A stretch of DNA of 36,683 nucleotides from an uncultured Oscillospiraceae bacterium (GCA_902489475.1 CABUAH010000011.1:1-36683); one strand, 5' to 3'. Positions 9,310-17,165 are shown, counted from the first letter of the stretch. The notes: generated by a model from the sequence alone, not told the origin. Program-made: numbers and translations.

Positions 9310-9447
9310 AAAAATCCTCTTCCTTTCTGTTAACAAAAAAAGACGCACGCAATAGACCTTTTACCTAGCACGTTCTAAAGTCCCGCGGCATCTTTGCCTG
9401 TTATGATATATACATTATGTCCACACTACAGGACTATAACATAACAT

Positions 9448-9476
9448 ATTATACTACACTATGTAAATAAGTGCAA
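9448..9476 (-). promoter_or_regulatory. Sigma-A promoter of dpp operon
   Basis: Minus-strand TTGCAC, 17 bases, TATAAT. Transcription would start near 9441 and leave a 5' leader of about 130 bases before dppA. The leader contains the segment complementary to 9385-9398, which resembles the structured leader at 12091-12110. No known riboswitch was recognised in it. Confidence 0.8.
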
Positions 9477-9571
9477 TAGTAATTTTATACAAAAATAACA
9501 CTAAATAACTATTCAATGTGTTAAAGCGGTAAAACTTTATCTATAATGTATCAAAATTCATTAGTACTTAA

Positions 9572-10405
9572 TTATTTGATTCTTTTTCCGCACTGTCCGC
9601 AGAAGAGCGCATTTTGTTTCAATGCCGCTCCGCAATGCTTGCAAAATTTTTCCCTCGCATCAGAAACCTCATCCTGCTCATGAGGAGTTATCTCCGCAGC
9701 AGTAATAGCTCTGGGCTTTTTAACCCTCTCATTTGTTTCATTCTGAGCATTTTCTTTTTGAGCCTTTTCTTTTTTCCTCTCAATTATATCTCTTGCGCTT
9801 ATACTGTCATCCAACAGATCATCATCAATAAGCTTTTTCCTTGGCGCACCCTCAGCTGTACTTATCAAAAGCGAGCATATAGAGGCAAATATTCCCAACA
9901 TCAGCAATATTAGACTTGAAATAATTACAATAGCGCACACCGATCTCAGCTGTGTTGAATTAGCATTTGCAAAATCTTCAAAATAGTAAGATATTATAGG
10001 CTGTGAAACAACCGAAAGGACCACAAGTACAATCGCCGTTATAAATGTCATTCTCGAATAACAGCTGACAGCCTTTGACACATAATACAACGAGATTCGG
10101 TAATACAATCCCCAAAGCACAACTAAAACTAATATTGCACAAATGATCACTAAAACTGCCTGCCATGAGGCGAGAAGCTCAAACACTTTACTGTGGTGTG
10201 TAAAAGCCGTGCCGATATCAACCCCATTTACCTTTAAGCTTTCAAGAATCCTCTCAGTTTTTTCACGGTTGCTTGTAGCGAACAAAAATGACAAAGATGA
10301 AACGAGCAGCAAATTAAGCACAAAAGTTGCAACGCTTAAAAGCACAGTGATTGGAAGCATAGAAAAATCAAACTTTCTTTTTTTCGCTAAATTCTCTTCA
10401 TGCAC
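9572..10405 (-). CDS. Zinc-ribbon membrane protein, unknown function
   Basis: A 277-residue protein with four predicted membrane helices (about residues 19-45, 80-105, 118-140, 155-180). They are followed by a charged, Lys/Glu-rich cytoplasmic linker and a C-terminal zinc ribbon: CKHCGAAL ... FCGQCGKRIK, with two CxxC pairs. The ribbon resembles the short DUF2116/zinc_ribbon_2-type tails found on many Firmicutes membrane proteins of unknown role. The start is a GTG at 10405; no in-frame ATG with a better ribosome site is visible. It is transcribed alone from a consensus promoter. I do not recognise a function. No clear terminator was found, only a weak AACAC/GTGTT hairpin with a T-run near 9490-9520. 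Confidence 0.7.
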   Translation of the reverse strand: MHEENLAKKRKFDFSMLPITVLLSVATFVLNLLLVSSLSFLFATSNREKTERILESLKVNGVDIGTAFTHHSKVFELLASWQAVLVIICAILVLVVLWGLYYRISLYYVSKAVSCYSRMTFITAIVLVVLSVVSQPIISYYFEDFANANSTQLRSVCAIVIISSLILLMLGIFASICSLLISTAEGAPRKKLIDDDLLDDSISARDIIERKKEKAQKENAQNETNERVKKPRAITAAEITPHEQDEVSDAREKFCKHCGAALKQNALFCGQCGKRIK

Positions 10406-10440
10406 CTGTTACACATCCCAGCAATAATTTGATATTTTTT

Positions 10441-10469
10441 ATTATACAAATTTTTATATAATTTGTCAA
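10441..10469 (-). promoter_or_regulatory. Consensus sigma-A promoter of zinc-ribbon gene
   Basis: A perfect TTGACA - 17 - TATAAT on the minus strand. The start point would be about 30 bases upstream of the GTG codon of the zinc-ribbon gene. It is divergent from the tRNA-Arg promoter about 50 bases away. Confidence 0.88.
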
Positions 10470-10519
10470 ATAGATTCTAGTTTACAAGAAAACCGAATTC
10501 TTAACTGCTTACAAAATGC

Positions 10520-10548
10520 TTGACAATTGTAATTTGTTGTGATAGAAT
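10520..10548 (+). promoter_or_regulatory. Promoter of tRNA-Arg
   Basis: TTGACA (10520-10525), 17-base spacer, TAGAAT (10543-10548), located 28 bases before the mature tRNA 5' end. Confidence 0.88.
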
Positions 10549-10576
10549 AATACCTGCGGTTTACAAGAACCGATAT

Positions 10577-10653
10577 GCGCCGGTAGCTCAGCTGGATAGA
10601 GTGTTTGGCTACGAACCAAAAGGTCGGGGGTTCGAATCCCTTCCGGCGTGCCA
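10577..10653 (+). tRNA. tRNA-Arg (anticodon ACG)
   Basis: A 77-base cloverleaf with encoded CCA (10651-10653). The acceptor arm GCGCCGG pairs with CCGGCGT (a G-U pair at position 1). The D arm is GCTC...GAGT, the anticodon stem is TTTGG/CCAAA around loop CTACGAA with anticodon ACG, and the T arm is GGGGG-TTCGAAT-CCCTT, where the last pairs are weaker. ACG is normally edited to ICG by TadA and reads CGU/CGC/CGA. It is a single tRNA gene with its own promoter and terminator. No integrase or duplicated 3' end is seen nearby. Confidence 0.95.
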
Positions 10654-10657
10654 TATA

Positions 10658-10700
10658 AAACGGACGTTTGCAAAGCTTACAAATGTCCGTTTATTTTTTT
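10658..10700 (+). terminator. Terminator of tRNA-Arg
   Basis: AAACGGACGTTTG pairs with CAAATGTCCGTTT (13 pairs, one of them a G-U wobble) around a nine-base loop, followed by TTATTTTTTT. It begins five bases after the tRNA CCA. Confidence 0.9.
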
Positions 10701-10726
10701 GAATATAAGCGAATATAAAAAAGCAA

Positions 10727-10769
10727 AAGCCTATCTCTTATCTTTGCGATAAGGGACAGGCTTGTTTTT
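10727..10769. terminator. Bidirectional terminator
   Basis: AAGCCTATCTCTTAT (10727-10741) pairs with ATAAGGGACAGGCTT (10749-10763) with one mismatch and one wobble. Both sides carry T-runs for their own strand (GTTTTTA on plus, TTTTGCTTTTTT on minus). It would end the glycerophosphotransferase transcript from the minus strand and back up the tRNA terminator from the plus strand. Confidence 0.8.
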
Positions 10770-10814
10770 ATGTTTTAATTTATACAAAACATTTTACATT
10801 GCAGATGTTGTTTT

Positions 10815-11960
10815 TTATTCTAAAATTCCTATCTCTTTTAAAATTCTCTTTGTGACACTGCCGTCGCACATCTGCATATGATACCGATAACATTCTTCCA
10901 AATCTTCTGTTTTCCTAAACTTCAATTCTTTTTCTACTGCGGCAACAAGCTGGTTTTCATTTTTTGCAACAGTAGTCGGATACGAATTATAATCAATGTA
11001 AAAACCATGATTCTTTTCATATTCGTCAAGGTCAGGTGCAAACAGCACAAACGGCTTTTTGTATGCCAAATAGTCAAACACGATAGACGAATAATCGGTA
11101 ATAAGCAAATCGGTTACCGGCAAAAGCCTTTCGCTCGGAATTTTACAGCTCACCCTATTCGGATTTGCATTTTCAAAATGCGGATGAAGCTTTTTAACCA
11201 AAAAGAAACCGTCAAGCTTTGAAAAAGCGTTGTCAACTTCCGCTTCTCCGTCAAGCTTTGGGTCTGACGCATTTCCCCTGAAGGTAGGAACCCAAAGAGC
11301 TATTTTTTTGCCCCTTGCCTGCGGATACGTCTTATAAAACTCGGATATGCACTCTTCGTTATACTTTTTATCGAAGTAAATATCGGTTCTCGAAATTCCC
11401 GTAGGCTTAACCACGCCTTTGGGCTGTCTTAAAGATTTTTCTATTATCTCTACACAGCATGGTGCGCTGACGGTAAGCAAATCATAGTTTTTAAAAACAT
11501 TTCCCTTGTACATTCCCGGAACTGAATCTTCAGTATCATATCCCGCCTTTTTTAAAAGTCCTCCGGAATGCCAAAGCTGTATAACTTTTGTTTCTTTACG
11601 CTTTTTGCAAGAGGAAACAGGCAAAAAATTGTCACAAATAAAAACATACTCAGACTCAGCATAAATCTTCATAAATTTACTAAGCCACTTTGTAAGACTT
11701 AAAAAGCCAGCCTTGCTGAAATCCAAATATCTCTCACAGATTTCAATATTTTTCAAATCTCCCTGCCTGATAGATTCTTCAAGCACTTTTTTCATATACT
11801 CCATGCTAAACGGTAAAAAGTTATGATGCGCATCAGCAAAAATAACAAGCCCTTTTCTCACTTTTTTGAAAGAACAAAAAAAGTAGATTACCGGCAGATA
11901 AATATGCTGAACAGCCATTTTAAAAATCTGTTTTATATAAAAGCTTAATTTCAAACACAT
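10815..11960 (-). CDS. CDP-glycerol glycerophosphotransferase family protein
   Basis: A 381-residue enzyme of the TagB/TagF family, which transfers glycerol phosphate from CDP-glycerol to a lipid-linked acceptor in teichoic-acid synthesis at the inner membrane face. Seen: an N-terminal hydrophobic/basic membrane-associating segment (to about residue 40), VIQLWHSGGLLKKAGYD (about 125), VPTFRGNASDP, LVKKLHPH with a His-Pro used in CDP-glycerol binding, and the signature LLITDYSSIVFDYL (about 285). The length suggests a TagB-like single-transfer enzyme rather than the longer TagF polymerase. No tag cluster surrounds it; the closest partners are the polysaccharide ABC exporter at 25.8-27.5 kb. 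It could instead modify another cell-surface glycan. The ribosome site before ATG 11960 is weak. Confidence 0.8.
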   Translation of the reverse strand: MCLKLSFYIKQIFKMAVQHIYLPVIYFFCSFKKVRKGLVIFADAHHNFLPFSMEYMKKVLEESIRQGDLKNIEICERYLDFSKAGFLSLTKWLSKFMKIYAESEYVFICDNFLPVSSCKKRKETKVIQLWHSGGLLKKAGYDTEDSVPGMYKGNVFKNYDLLTVSAPCCVEIIEKSLRQPKGVVKPTGISRTDIYFDKKYNEECISEFYKTYPQARGKKIALWVPTFRGNASDPKLDGEAEVDNAFSKLDGFFLVKKLHPHFENANPNRVSCKIPSERLLPVTDLLITDYSSIVFDYLAYKKPFVLFAPDLDEYEKNHGFYIDYNSYPTTVAKNENQLVAAVEKELKFRKTEDLEECYRYHMQMCDGSVTKRILKEIGILE

Positions 11961-12035
11961 TCACTCACTTTCAGCCTCAGCATTGATCTTAGCATTCTTT
12001 ATCAGACTTTATCAAAAGCTGACATAGTTGTTTTT

Positions 12036-12122
12036 ACTTAAATTAAGGGCATTGCCCTGTCATTTAACAAGCAGCACGGGCGTTAGCCCATTAGAGGCGG
12101 GGCATCTTTCCGTAGTTATTAT
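12036..12122 (-). other. Structured leader upstream of glycerophosphotransferase gene
   Basis: Within the 300-base gap upstream of the glycerophosphotransferase gene, AGGGC-att-GCCCT (12046-12058) and GGGC-gtta-GCCC (12078-12089) form two small hairpins. They are followed by TTAGAGGCGGGGCATCT (12091-12107) and a TTAT. The same elements in the same order occur at 17901-18073. Both copies lie in the 5' region of a minus-strand gene. No known RNA family was recognised. The rest of 11961-12250 shows nothing else clear. Confidence 0.45.
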
Positions 12123-12251
12123 CTGCAAAAACAGATGTAATTTTGTTAATGGAAATTATATCATGGCTGCCTTTTTTTGTCAAACCTATCGCACTGTTTA
12201 AATACAGCTTTCCGTCCTAAGCAATGCAAATTTTACGAAAGAATTCATTTA

Positions 12252-12287
12252 AAATAAAAACGGAAGCAGATTTCACTCCGCTTCCGC
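12252..12287 (-). terminator. Intrinsic terminator downstream of GH5 gene
   Basis: On the minus strand CGGAAGC pairs with GCTTCCG (12261-12286) and is followed by TTTTTATTTT. A second copy of this hairpin, without the T-run, lies at 12497-12524 just after the GH5 stop, and repeat element A lies between them. Termination is therefore expected only at this distal copy, so the GH5 mRNA would carry the antisense of element A in its 3' end. Confidence 0.75.
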
Positions 12288-12524
12288 CAGTCTGTCAAAA
12301 AAGTACAATTTTGAAATATTGTCGCGTAGGCGGACATGCGCCGACGCAGCGACACCTTGAGAGGAAATCGGCGGTGTGAGCCGATTTCCGACGAAAAGGG
12401 GTTTCCTAGGGGAAAAACGCAGAACGAGATAAGCAAAGCTATCGAAGTGAGTGCGTTTGTCCCATGGGGAGCGTGTTCGACTTTGTCGACACGCTCACGG
12501 AAGCAGATTTCACTCCGCTTCCGC
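12260..12524. repeat. 28-bp direct repeats flanking repeat element A
   Basis: Positions 12260-12287 and 12497-12524 are identical over 28 bases and directly abut both ends of element A (12288-12496). The repeated unit is the GH5 terminator hairpin. It looks like a duplication made when, or after, the element entered the terminator. The flanking duplications at the other two copies are only 7 bp, so the mechanism here may have differed. Confidence 0.85.
12288..12496 (+). repeat. Dispersed structured element, copy A (209 bp)
   Basis: First of three copies of a 209-210 bp element. It starts CAGTCTGT and ends at a terminal hairpin. Internal hairpins: GCGT-A-GGCG/CGCC-G-ACGC (12324-12347); GGAAATCGGC/GCCGATTTCC (12363-12389); TTTCC/GGAAA (12402-12415); and GAGCGTGT plus CGAC paired with GTCG plus ACACGCTC (12469-12496), with one bulged T. 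It carries no plausible gene: open frames across it are unrelated to known proteins and run into flanking DNA. No transposase is present, so a non-autonomous, MITE-like element is the best reading. I do not know a family name. Confidence 0.88.
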
Positions 12525-12538
12525 ATTGCTTATCCAAT

Positions 12539-14215
12539 TTACCAAAGTGCTTTTATACCCTTAGCATGGCTGTTTATCATACCTACATCTGCCGTTGTGA
12601 TAGCTCCGTCAGTCTTTGCATCAGCACATGCGAGCTTGTAGCCTTCAAGAATATTAATTCCCTTTGCGTGTGAATTTGCCATGCCGACATCAGCTGTTGT
12701 TACCTTTCCGTCACCATTTATATCGCCGAGCGGGTTAAGCTCCACATCTATTGCCAAGTCGCTATCTGCAACTGTGGTCTCATATGTTCTTTCCACATAT
12801 TTGCCACCGCTGATCTTGAGAGTGTATGTTCCTGCTTCAAGATCTGCTATGCTGTAGTTTCCCATACTATTTGCATTTACAGAATACTCTGAGCCTTCAG
12901 ACGATACTGCTGTTACGGTCATATCTGTTGTTGTATCAGAATCAGATACGTTTACCGCACCTGAAACTGTATATGTGTCAGGATCAGTAGGATCAGTTGA
13001 GTCAGTCAGTTCAGGTACTTTAATTTCTTCAGCCAAAGTACTGATGACATTAGCATCGGTTGAAGATTTTATCGCACAGCTGCTCCTGTTATAAAAACCA
13101 TTCGGCGTATCCCACAAAATAGGAGTAAATCCATAGCTTGTGATAAGTCTTAACATATAGTCAAGTGCCTCAGATGATGTTTTGACTGTTGCATTTCTCG
13201 CAAAATTTGAACGTGGATAAGATGATGTAGTTTCCCCTACAAACACAGGTATACCCTTATCGGTAAATGCTTTCTTTAAAAGCTCACACTGATTAACGCT
13301 GTAATTTACCCACTCTGTTCCTCCGATTTTGTTTTCCCAATACATAGAGTTGTCAACATAGTGAACGGATACCATAAGCTTATTTTCCACAGTATCTTTA
13401 GGAACTATAAATTCCGACGATGTTGTAAGGTCAATATTGGTCCAATATCCCGATGCTATTAAGATTCTCTCTGCATTGTTTCCTCCTGTTGATCTTACCG
13501 CATCAACAAAAGTCTGATTAAGCTCATTTGTAAGCTTAAATCCATCTGCTCTTGAAAGTTCTACAAGATTGCCGTTTGAATTGAACTGATTACCGCCAAG
13601 ATATTCGTTAAATCCCTCGAAAATCACATAATCAGAATAATCCTTAAAATACTCTGCAATCTGAGTCCAAAGCTTATTAAATATAACTTTACATTCTTCA
13701 AGGCTGTTTCTTCTGATAATAAACTCATCAAAATGGTGAATGTTAATTACTGTGTAAACTCCTGCATTTCTGCAATAATCAACTATTTCACCGACACGGG
13801 CAATGTAATCCTTATTGATAGTGTATGTCCCGTCATTTTCCATCATATTTCCCCAGAACACAGGAATTCTTACGGTATTAAATCCTGCATCCTTCATACC
13901 GTCAATCATTGTCTGAGTAGTAATCGGTGCTCCCCAGCATCTTTCATAGTCTGATGTCTGATTGCTTCCAGATCTGAGCGGCCATGTGTATGTGATGCTC
14001 TCACAGTTGGTAGAGTTATACGCCTCCATTGTATTTCCGAGATTAAGTCCGAGTCCCATTTCCTTAGAAGCTATGGTTGCTGTTAACTTTTGACGCATAA
14101 CACCGTTATCTGCGGCACTCACCTCTTGAGCAAGCGCAAACGATGAACATACCGATACCGCCAAAACGATTGCTGCTGAAGCTACACTCAACAGTGCTTT
14201 TTTTAATCTTTTCAT
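12539..14215 (-). CDS. GH5 endoglucanase with type I dockerin
   Basis: A 558-residue secreted enzyme expected to cleave beta-1,4-glucan (or a related beta-glycan) and to dock into a cellulosome. In order: signal peptide (residues 1-34, ending AQEVSAA); GH5 catalytic domain (about 50-390) with NTVRIPVFWGN-type strand, VINIHHFDEF, the acid/base Glu in FEGFNEYLGG and the nucleophile Glu in VFVGETTSS; a carboxypeptidase-regulatory-like beta domain (about 400-480); and a dockerin (about 495-555) with duplicated calcium loops DINGDGKVTTADVG and DAKTDGAITTADVG. A strong AAAGGAGG precedes ATG 14215. It starts 32 bases after the DtxR-type gene, so the two are probably co-transcribed. The 3' side is disturbed by repeat element A. 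Exact substrate is inferred from family only. Confidence 0.92.
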   Translation of the reverse strand: MKRLKKALLSVASAAIVLAVSVCSSFALAQEVSAADNGVMRQKLTATIASKEMGLGLNLGNTMEAYNSTNCESITYTWPLRSGSNQTSDYERCWGAPITTQTMIDGMKDAGFNTVRIPVFWGNMMENDGTYTINKDYIARVGEIVDYCRNAGVYTVINIHHFDEFIIRRNSLEECKVIFNKLWTQIAEYFKDYSDYVIFEGFNEYLGGNQFNSNGNLVELSRADGFKLTNELNQTFVDAVRSTGGNNAERILIASGYWTNIDLTTSSEFIVPKDTVENKLMVSVHYVDNSMYWENKIGGTEWVNYSVNQCELLKKAFTDKGIPVFVGETTSSYPRSNFARNATVKTSSEALDYMLRLITSYGFTPILWDTPNGFYNRSSCAIKSSTDANVISTLAEEIKVPELTDSTDPTDPDTYTVSGAVNVSDSDTTTDMTVTAVSSEGSEYSVNANSMGNYSIADLEAGTYTLKISGGKYVERTYETTVADSDLAIDVELNPLGDINGDGKVTTADVGMANSHAKGINILEGYKLACADAKTDGAITTADVGMINSHAKGIKALW

Positions 14216-14247
14216 AAAGACCTCCTTTTATTTATATCAAACCTTTA

Positions 14248-14625
14248 TTATTGATCCAAACTCTTTATGTGTTCTTTAAACTTAGCGAACGTTTCCTTGC
14301 TTAAGCAATGCTCGATCTTACAAGCGTCCGCTGCGGCAATCTCTTTATCAACGCCTATTCTCACAAAAAAATCAGTAAGCAAAACATGACGCTCATAAAT
14401 AGTTGATGCAATTTCCTCTCCGGTACCGGTAAGGGTAATAAATCCTCCATCAGAAATTTCAATAAAACCGCCGTCCTTTAAAATTCCGACAGCACGGCTT
14501 ACACTCGGCTTTGAATATCCGGATTCTGTTGCAATATCAATCGAACGGACATTTCCCTTACCAAGCTTTTTCGTAAGCAGTAAAATAGTTTCTAAATACA
14601 TTTCCCCTGATTCAAGAAGTGCCAT
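14248..14625 (-). CDS. DtxR/MntR-family metal-dependent regulator
   Basis: A 125-residue transcriptional regulator. The N-terminal 65 residues form a winged helix (recognition helix around YSKPSVSRAVGIL, wing around ISDGGFITLT). Residues 65-125 form the dimerisation and metal-binding helices (ERHVLLTDFFVRIGV, ADACKIEHCLSKET). The His and Glu of ERHVLL and the Glu-His of KIEHCLS are the usual primary metal ligands. It lacks the SH3-like third domain of DtxR, as in MntR. Family members repress manganese or iron uptake genes when metal-bound, yet no metal transporter is nearby; instead a cellulosomal GH5 gene follows. The ATG at 14625 has GAGGG upstream. Confidence 0.85.
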   Translation of the reverse strand: MALLESGEMYLETILLLTKKLGKGNVRSIDIATESGYSKPSVSRAVGILKDGGFIEISDGGFITLTGTGEEIASTIYERHVLLTDFFVRIGVDKEIAAADACKIEHCLSKETFAKFKEHIKSLDQ

Positions 14626-14707
14626 ATTTACAAAACCCTCACTTTAATATCAGTTTACAAATATGCTGACGATAACAAACCGACCCGAACATATCCTGTT
14701 GATTTTG

Positions 14708-14736
14708 ATTATATCATAATTTTTTATTATTTTCAA
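14708..14736 (-). promoter_or_regulatory. Promoter of regulator-GH5 operon
   Basis: Minus-strand TTGAAA - 17 - TATAAT, with a leader of roughly 75 bases before the regulator ATG. With only 32 bases between the two genes, this is the likely promoter of the GH5 gene too. Confidence 0.75.
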
Positions 14737-14841
14737 GAGCTCTGCGTCAAACTTCATGGTTTTTGCGCTGCTGTGAATTTTGCGTTAAGCTATAATTTCC
14801 CGTGCAATTTATGCCTTTTTGATACTAGAATTAGTGATAAT

Positions 14842-14882
14842 AAAAAAGACAAAGGAATAATAATCATTACATTCCTTTGCCT
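14842..14882 (-). terminator. Terminator after FN3-3D gene
   Basis: On the minus strand GGCAAAGGAAT pairs with ATTCCTTTGTC (14848-14881), one wobble pair, followed by TTTTTTA. It is 18 bases past the stop codon of the FN3-3D gene. Confidence 0.85.
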
Positions 14883-14899
14883 TAGTAATTTCAGCTTAT

Positions 14900-16900
14900 T
14901 TAAAATATCTGATAAACCGGAATCCATCTTCTTCCCCAATTGCACGCCTCGCTGTATGAACTGAAGTATATGTCGATAACTGAATTAGTTACCGCTCCGC
15001 CTCTGTCTTCAACCTCGTAAGAACAGGTGTGATTTCCGATTTTAAATTTTGTTCCGAAAGCATATGCACTTCCTGCCGCTATGGTATGTCTCGGAGCACA
15101 GTAGCTTCCATCGGCTGTTCTGGCTCCCGGACCGGCACAGTATCCTGTAGTCGAGAAAATACCTACATATCTTATTCCCTTTGCAACAGATTTATATCCT
15201 TCCGTTCCCGTTGAAGAAATAGGCTTGATTATATAATAATGGTTACCTACCGAAGGATTTGTCACAGTATACTTTGTCGAAGAAACAACAGCAATCTTCT
15301 TGTAATTGCTTCCTCGCTTATCTGACGAATAAACAGCATATTTAACGGCACCTTTTGACTTGTTCCACTCTATCGTGTACTGCGATCCCCATGTATTCCA
15401 TGAAATCTGACGCATTCCGTTTTTTATTGTAACTCCGGTCGGAGCAGCAGCATACGCCTTTGTCTTAAAGCTAAAAGCAGTATACGGTGAATAATAGTTT
15501 TTTCCGTTAACTGTTATATAGGTATAAACTCTTGCGTAATAGGTTGTGTTTGCTTTAAGGTTCGTGATAGTTTGAAGAGTACTTGTTCCTCTTACGATCT
15601 TGAAATTCTTAAAGTTCTTATCAGTTGACACTTTAAAAGCATAGCCCTTAACGCATTTTGCCTTATTAAGCGTTACAGACGCCTTGTTTTCCGTTACAGA
15701 CTTTGATTTTATCGAAGCCTTCGGAAGTGCAGCAGTTTTTATCGTTGTGATCTGCGGCGAAGAGTAATATACCTTTCCTCCGCTCTTAACATACGACGCT
15801 GTTTTTATATAGTACGTCTTGTTTGGACAAAGCCCTTTAAAAGTAATCTGATTATTTGTGCTGTCACCTATTTTCTTGTTCTTAAAGTCCTTATTATCAG
15901 CAAGCCACATTCTATATCCGGTTACATTTTGCTTGTTTAAAGTTATTTTGAGGCTTGAATATCCTCTTGATGATTTTGCGGCATTTACTGTTCCGAGCGC
16001 AACAGTTTTTGTAGCGCAAGTAAACGTAATCGCCGTGGACTTATATGTTTTTGTTCCGCTGTTTATATAGTTTTCTACCTTAACGTAGTATGTCTTATTA
16101 TTTTTAAGACCGTTGAAATTAAAAACAGTTCCTTTGCCTTGAAGCTTCTTCGCATTTTTAAAGCTTTTATTATCAGCAAGATATACCGTATATCCGCTTA
16201 CGTTCTTTTTATTGAGTTCGATTTTTATTGTATCATATGTCGATGCTTTGCTCTTTACAGACGGTGCTTCAACCTTTTTTGTTGTACCTTTAAATTTTAT
16301 TGCATCAGAGCGGTATTCTTTTCCGTCAACATTCATGTATGAACAAACTTCAAAATCATATGTTGTTGCACATGAAAGACTTTCTACGTTTATTGAGTTT
16401 TCACTGCTTGTTATAACCCTTGACGAAGTAATGTCAGCGCTCTTTGAAACCTTCATTTTGTATCCGTCAATTTCGTTCTCTTTTTTTAAATCCACTTTGA
16501 TACTCGAAAGCTCTGATGATGTGTTTTCAAGCGTCGGCTGTGCAACCGGTTCTGTTTTTGCCGTTACATATCCGCTTGCTGATGATTTTCCGGATCTCTG
16601 TGAAGCGTCGTCGAACTTAAAGTAATATGTCGTATTAGGCTTTAAGCCGTAAACGTTAATTATCTCGCTGTTGCTTGACGCCCGTTGTGAATTTTCAAAA
16701 TTCTTGTCTTCTGAATATAAAATACTGTAAGTGTTAATTCCTGTATCTGTTAGTGTTATTCTTGCGCTGGTAGAAGTAGTATCAATATCCTTTACATATC
16801 CGCTGTATTGTCCCGCAGCTGCGCTAAAAACAGAAGCTGCAAGTACCACTACAGCAACAGATAATGTTGCAAGTCCAAATGTTACTATTTTTTTCAGCAT
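14900..16900 (-). CDS. Secreted protein with six FN3-like repeats and 3D domain
   Basis: A 666-residue exported protein. It has a signal peptide (1-29, ending FSAAAG), then six related repeats of about 90 residues (about 30-120, 121-210, 211-300, 301-390, 391-485, 486-575). Each ends in a strand like NKTYYVKVENYI and so looks like a fibronectin type III repeat. The C-terminal 85 residues form a 3D domain (named for three Asp) with AFGTKFKIG, VEDRGGAV and VIDIYFSS. 3D domains share the MltA double-psi barrel and act on or bind peptidoglycan. The promoter is strong. It follows two phage-type small genes on the same strand after a terminator. It is probably a wall remodelling or spacer-bearing lytic protein; catalytic activity is inferred. 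Confidence 0.82.
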   Translation of the reverse strand: MLKKIVTFGLATLSVAVVVLAASVFSAAAGQYSGYVKDIDTTSTSARITLTDTGINTYSILYSEDKNFENSQRASSNSEIINVYGLKPNTTYYFKFDDASQRSGKSSASGYVTAKTEPVAQPTLENTSSELSSIKVDLKKENEIDGYKMKVSKSADITSSRVITSSENSINVESLSCATTYDFEVCSYMNVDGKEYRSDAIKFKGTTKKVEAPSVKSKASTYDTIKIELNKKNVSGYTVYLADNKSFKNAKKLQGKGTVFNFNGLKNNKTYYVKVENYINSGTKTYKSTAITFTCATKTVALGTVNAAKSSRGYSSLKITLNKQNVTGYRMWLADNKDFKNKKIGDSTNNQITFKGLCPNKTYYIKTASYVKSGGKVYYSSPQITTIKTAALPKASIKSKSVTENKASVTLNKAKCVKGYAFKVSTDKNFKNFKIVRGTSTLQTITNLKANTTYYARVYTYITVNGKNYYSPYTAFSFKTKAYAAAPTGVTIKNGMRQISWNTWGSQYTIEWNKSKGAVKYAVYSSDKRGSNYKKIAVVSSTKYTVTNPSVGNHYYIIKPISSTGTEGYKSVAKGIRYVGIFSTTGYCAGPGARTADGSYCAPRHTIAAGSAYAFGTKFKIGNHTCSYEVEDRGGAVTNSVIDIYFSSYSEACNWGRRWIPVYQIF

Positions 16901-16948
16901 ATAGCCACCCTTTCTGGTTTGTAATTAATTTGTAACCATTTGCCCAAA

Positions 16949-16977
16949 ATTGTAACACTTTCGTTATCATCTGTCAA
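16949..16977 (-). promoter_or_regulatory. Promoter of FN3-3D gene
   Basis: Minus-strand TTGACA - 17 - TACAAT, with the start point about 40 bases before ATG 16900. The rest of 16901-17130 is AT-rich with no gene visible. Confidence 0.85.
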
Positions 16978-17133
16978 GCAAAAGCATGGTTTGTTAACCA
17001 AATTTTAATATTTGGAAGGCGCTATAACTGATTTATTCTAAAATTTTTCTTTCCGTTTTGTGGTAATTTAACAACACATTGCAACTGATTTGTTAATTTG
17101 TTATATTTAATTAGCAATTAATCTGTAAAAAAT

Positions 17134-17165
17134 AAACAGCAAACTTGTACTTGAGTTTGCTGTTT
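17134..17165. terminator. Terminator after holin-like gene
   Basis: AAACAGCAAACT pairs perfectly with AGTTTGCTGTTT around an eight-base loop. On the minus strand TTTATTTTTTAC follows, so it ends the holin-like transcript 70 bases past the stop. Confidence 0.85.

Noticed and set aside
10577..10653. tRNA-Arg as an integration (att) site for the phage-type genes
   Set aside because: No second copy of the tRNA 3' end, no integrase, and the phage-type genes lie about 7 kb away on the other side of unrelated genes.
10466..10702. Small open frames overlapping tRNA-Arg on both strands
   Set aside because: They read through the tRNA gene and its promoter or terminator; these are common false ORFs at tRNA loci.
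12281..12503. A 7-bp target duplication at element A like those at B and C
   Set aside because: The seven bases next to each end (CTTCCGC and ACGGAAG) are not identical; the flanks instead form a 28-bp direct repeat.
12336..12641. 101-residue open frame on plus across element A into the GH5 3' end, and its minus-strand counterpart 12245-12526
   Set aside because: They run through the repeat hairpins and into flanking DNA, have no ribosome site, and exist only because the element is GC-richer with few stops. Similar frames in copy C share residues because the DNA is repeated, not because a protein is conserved.
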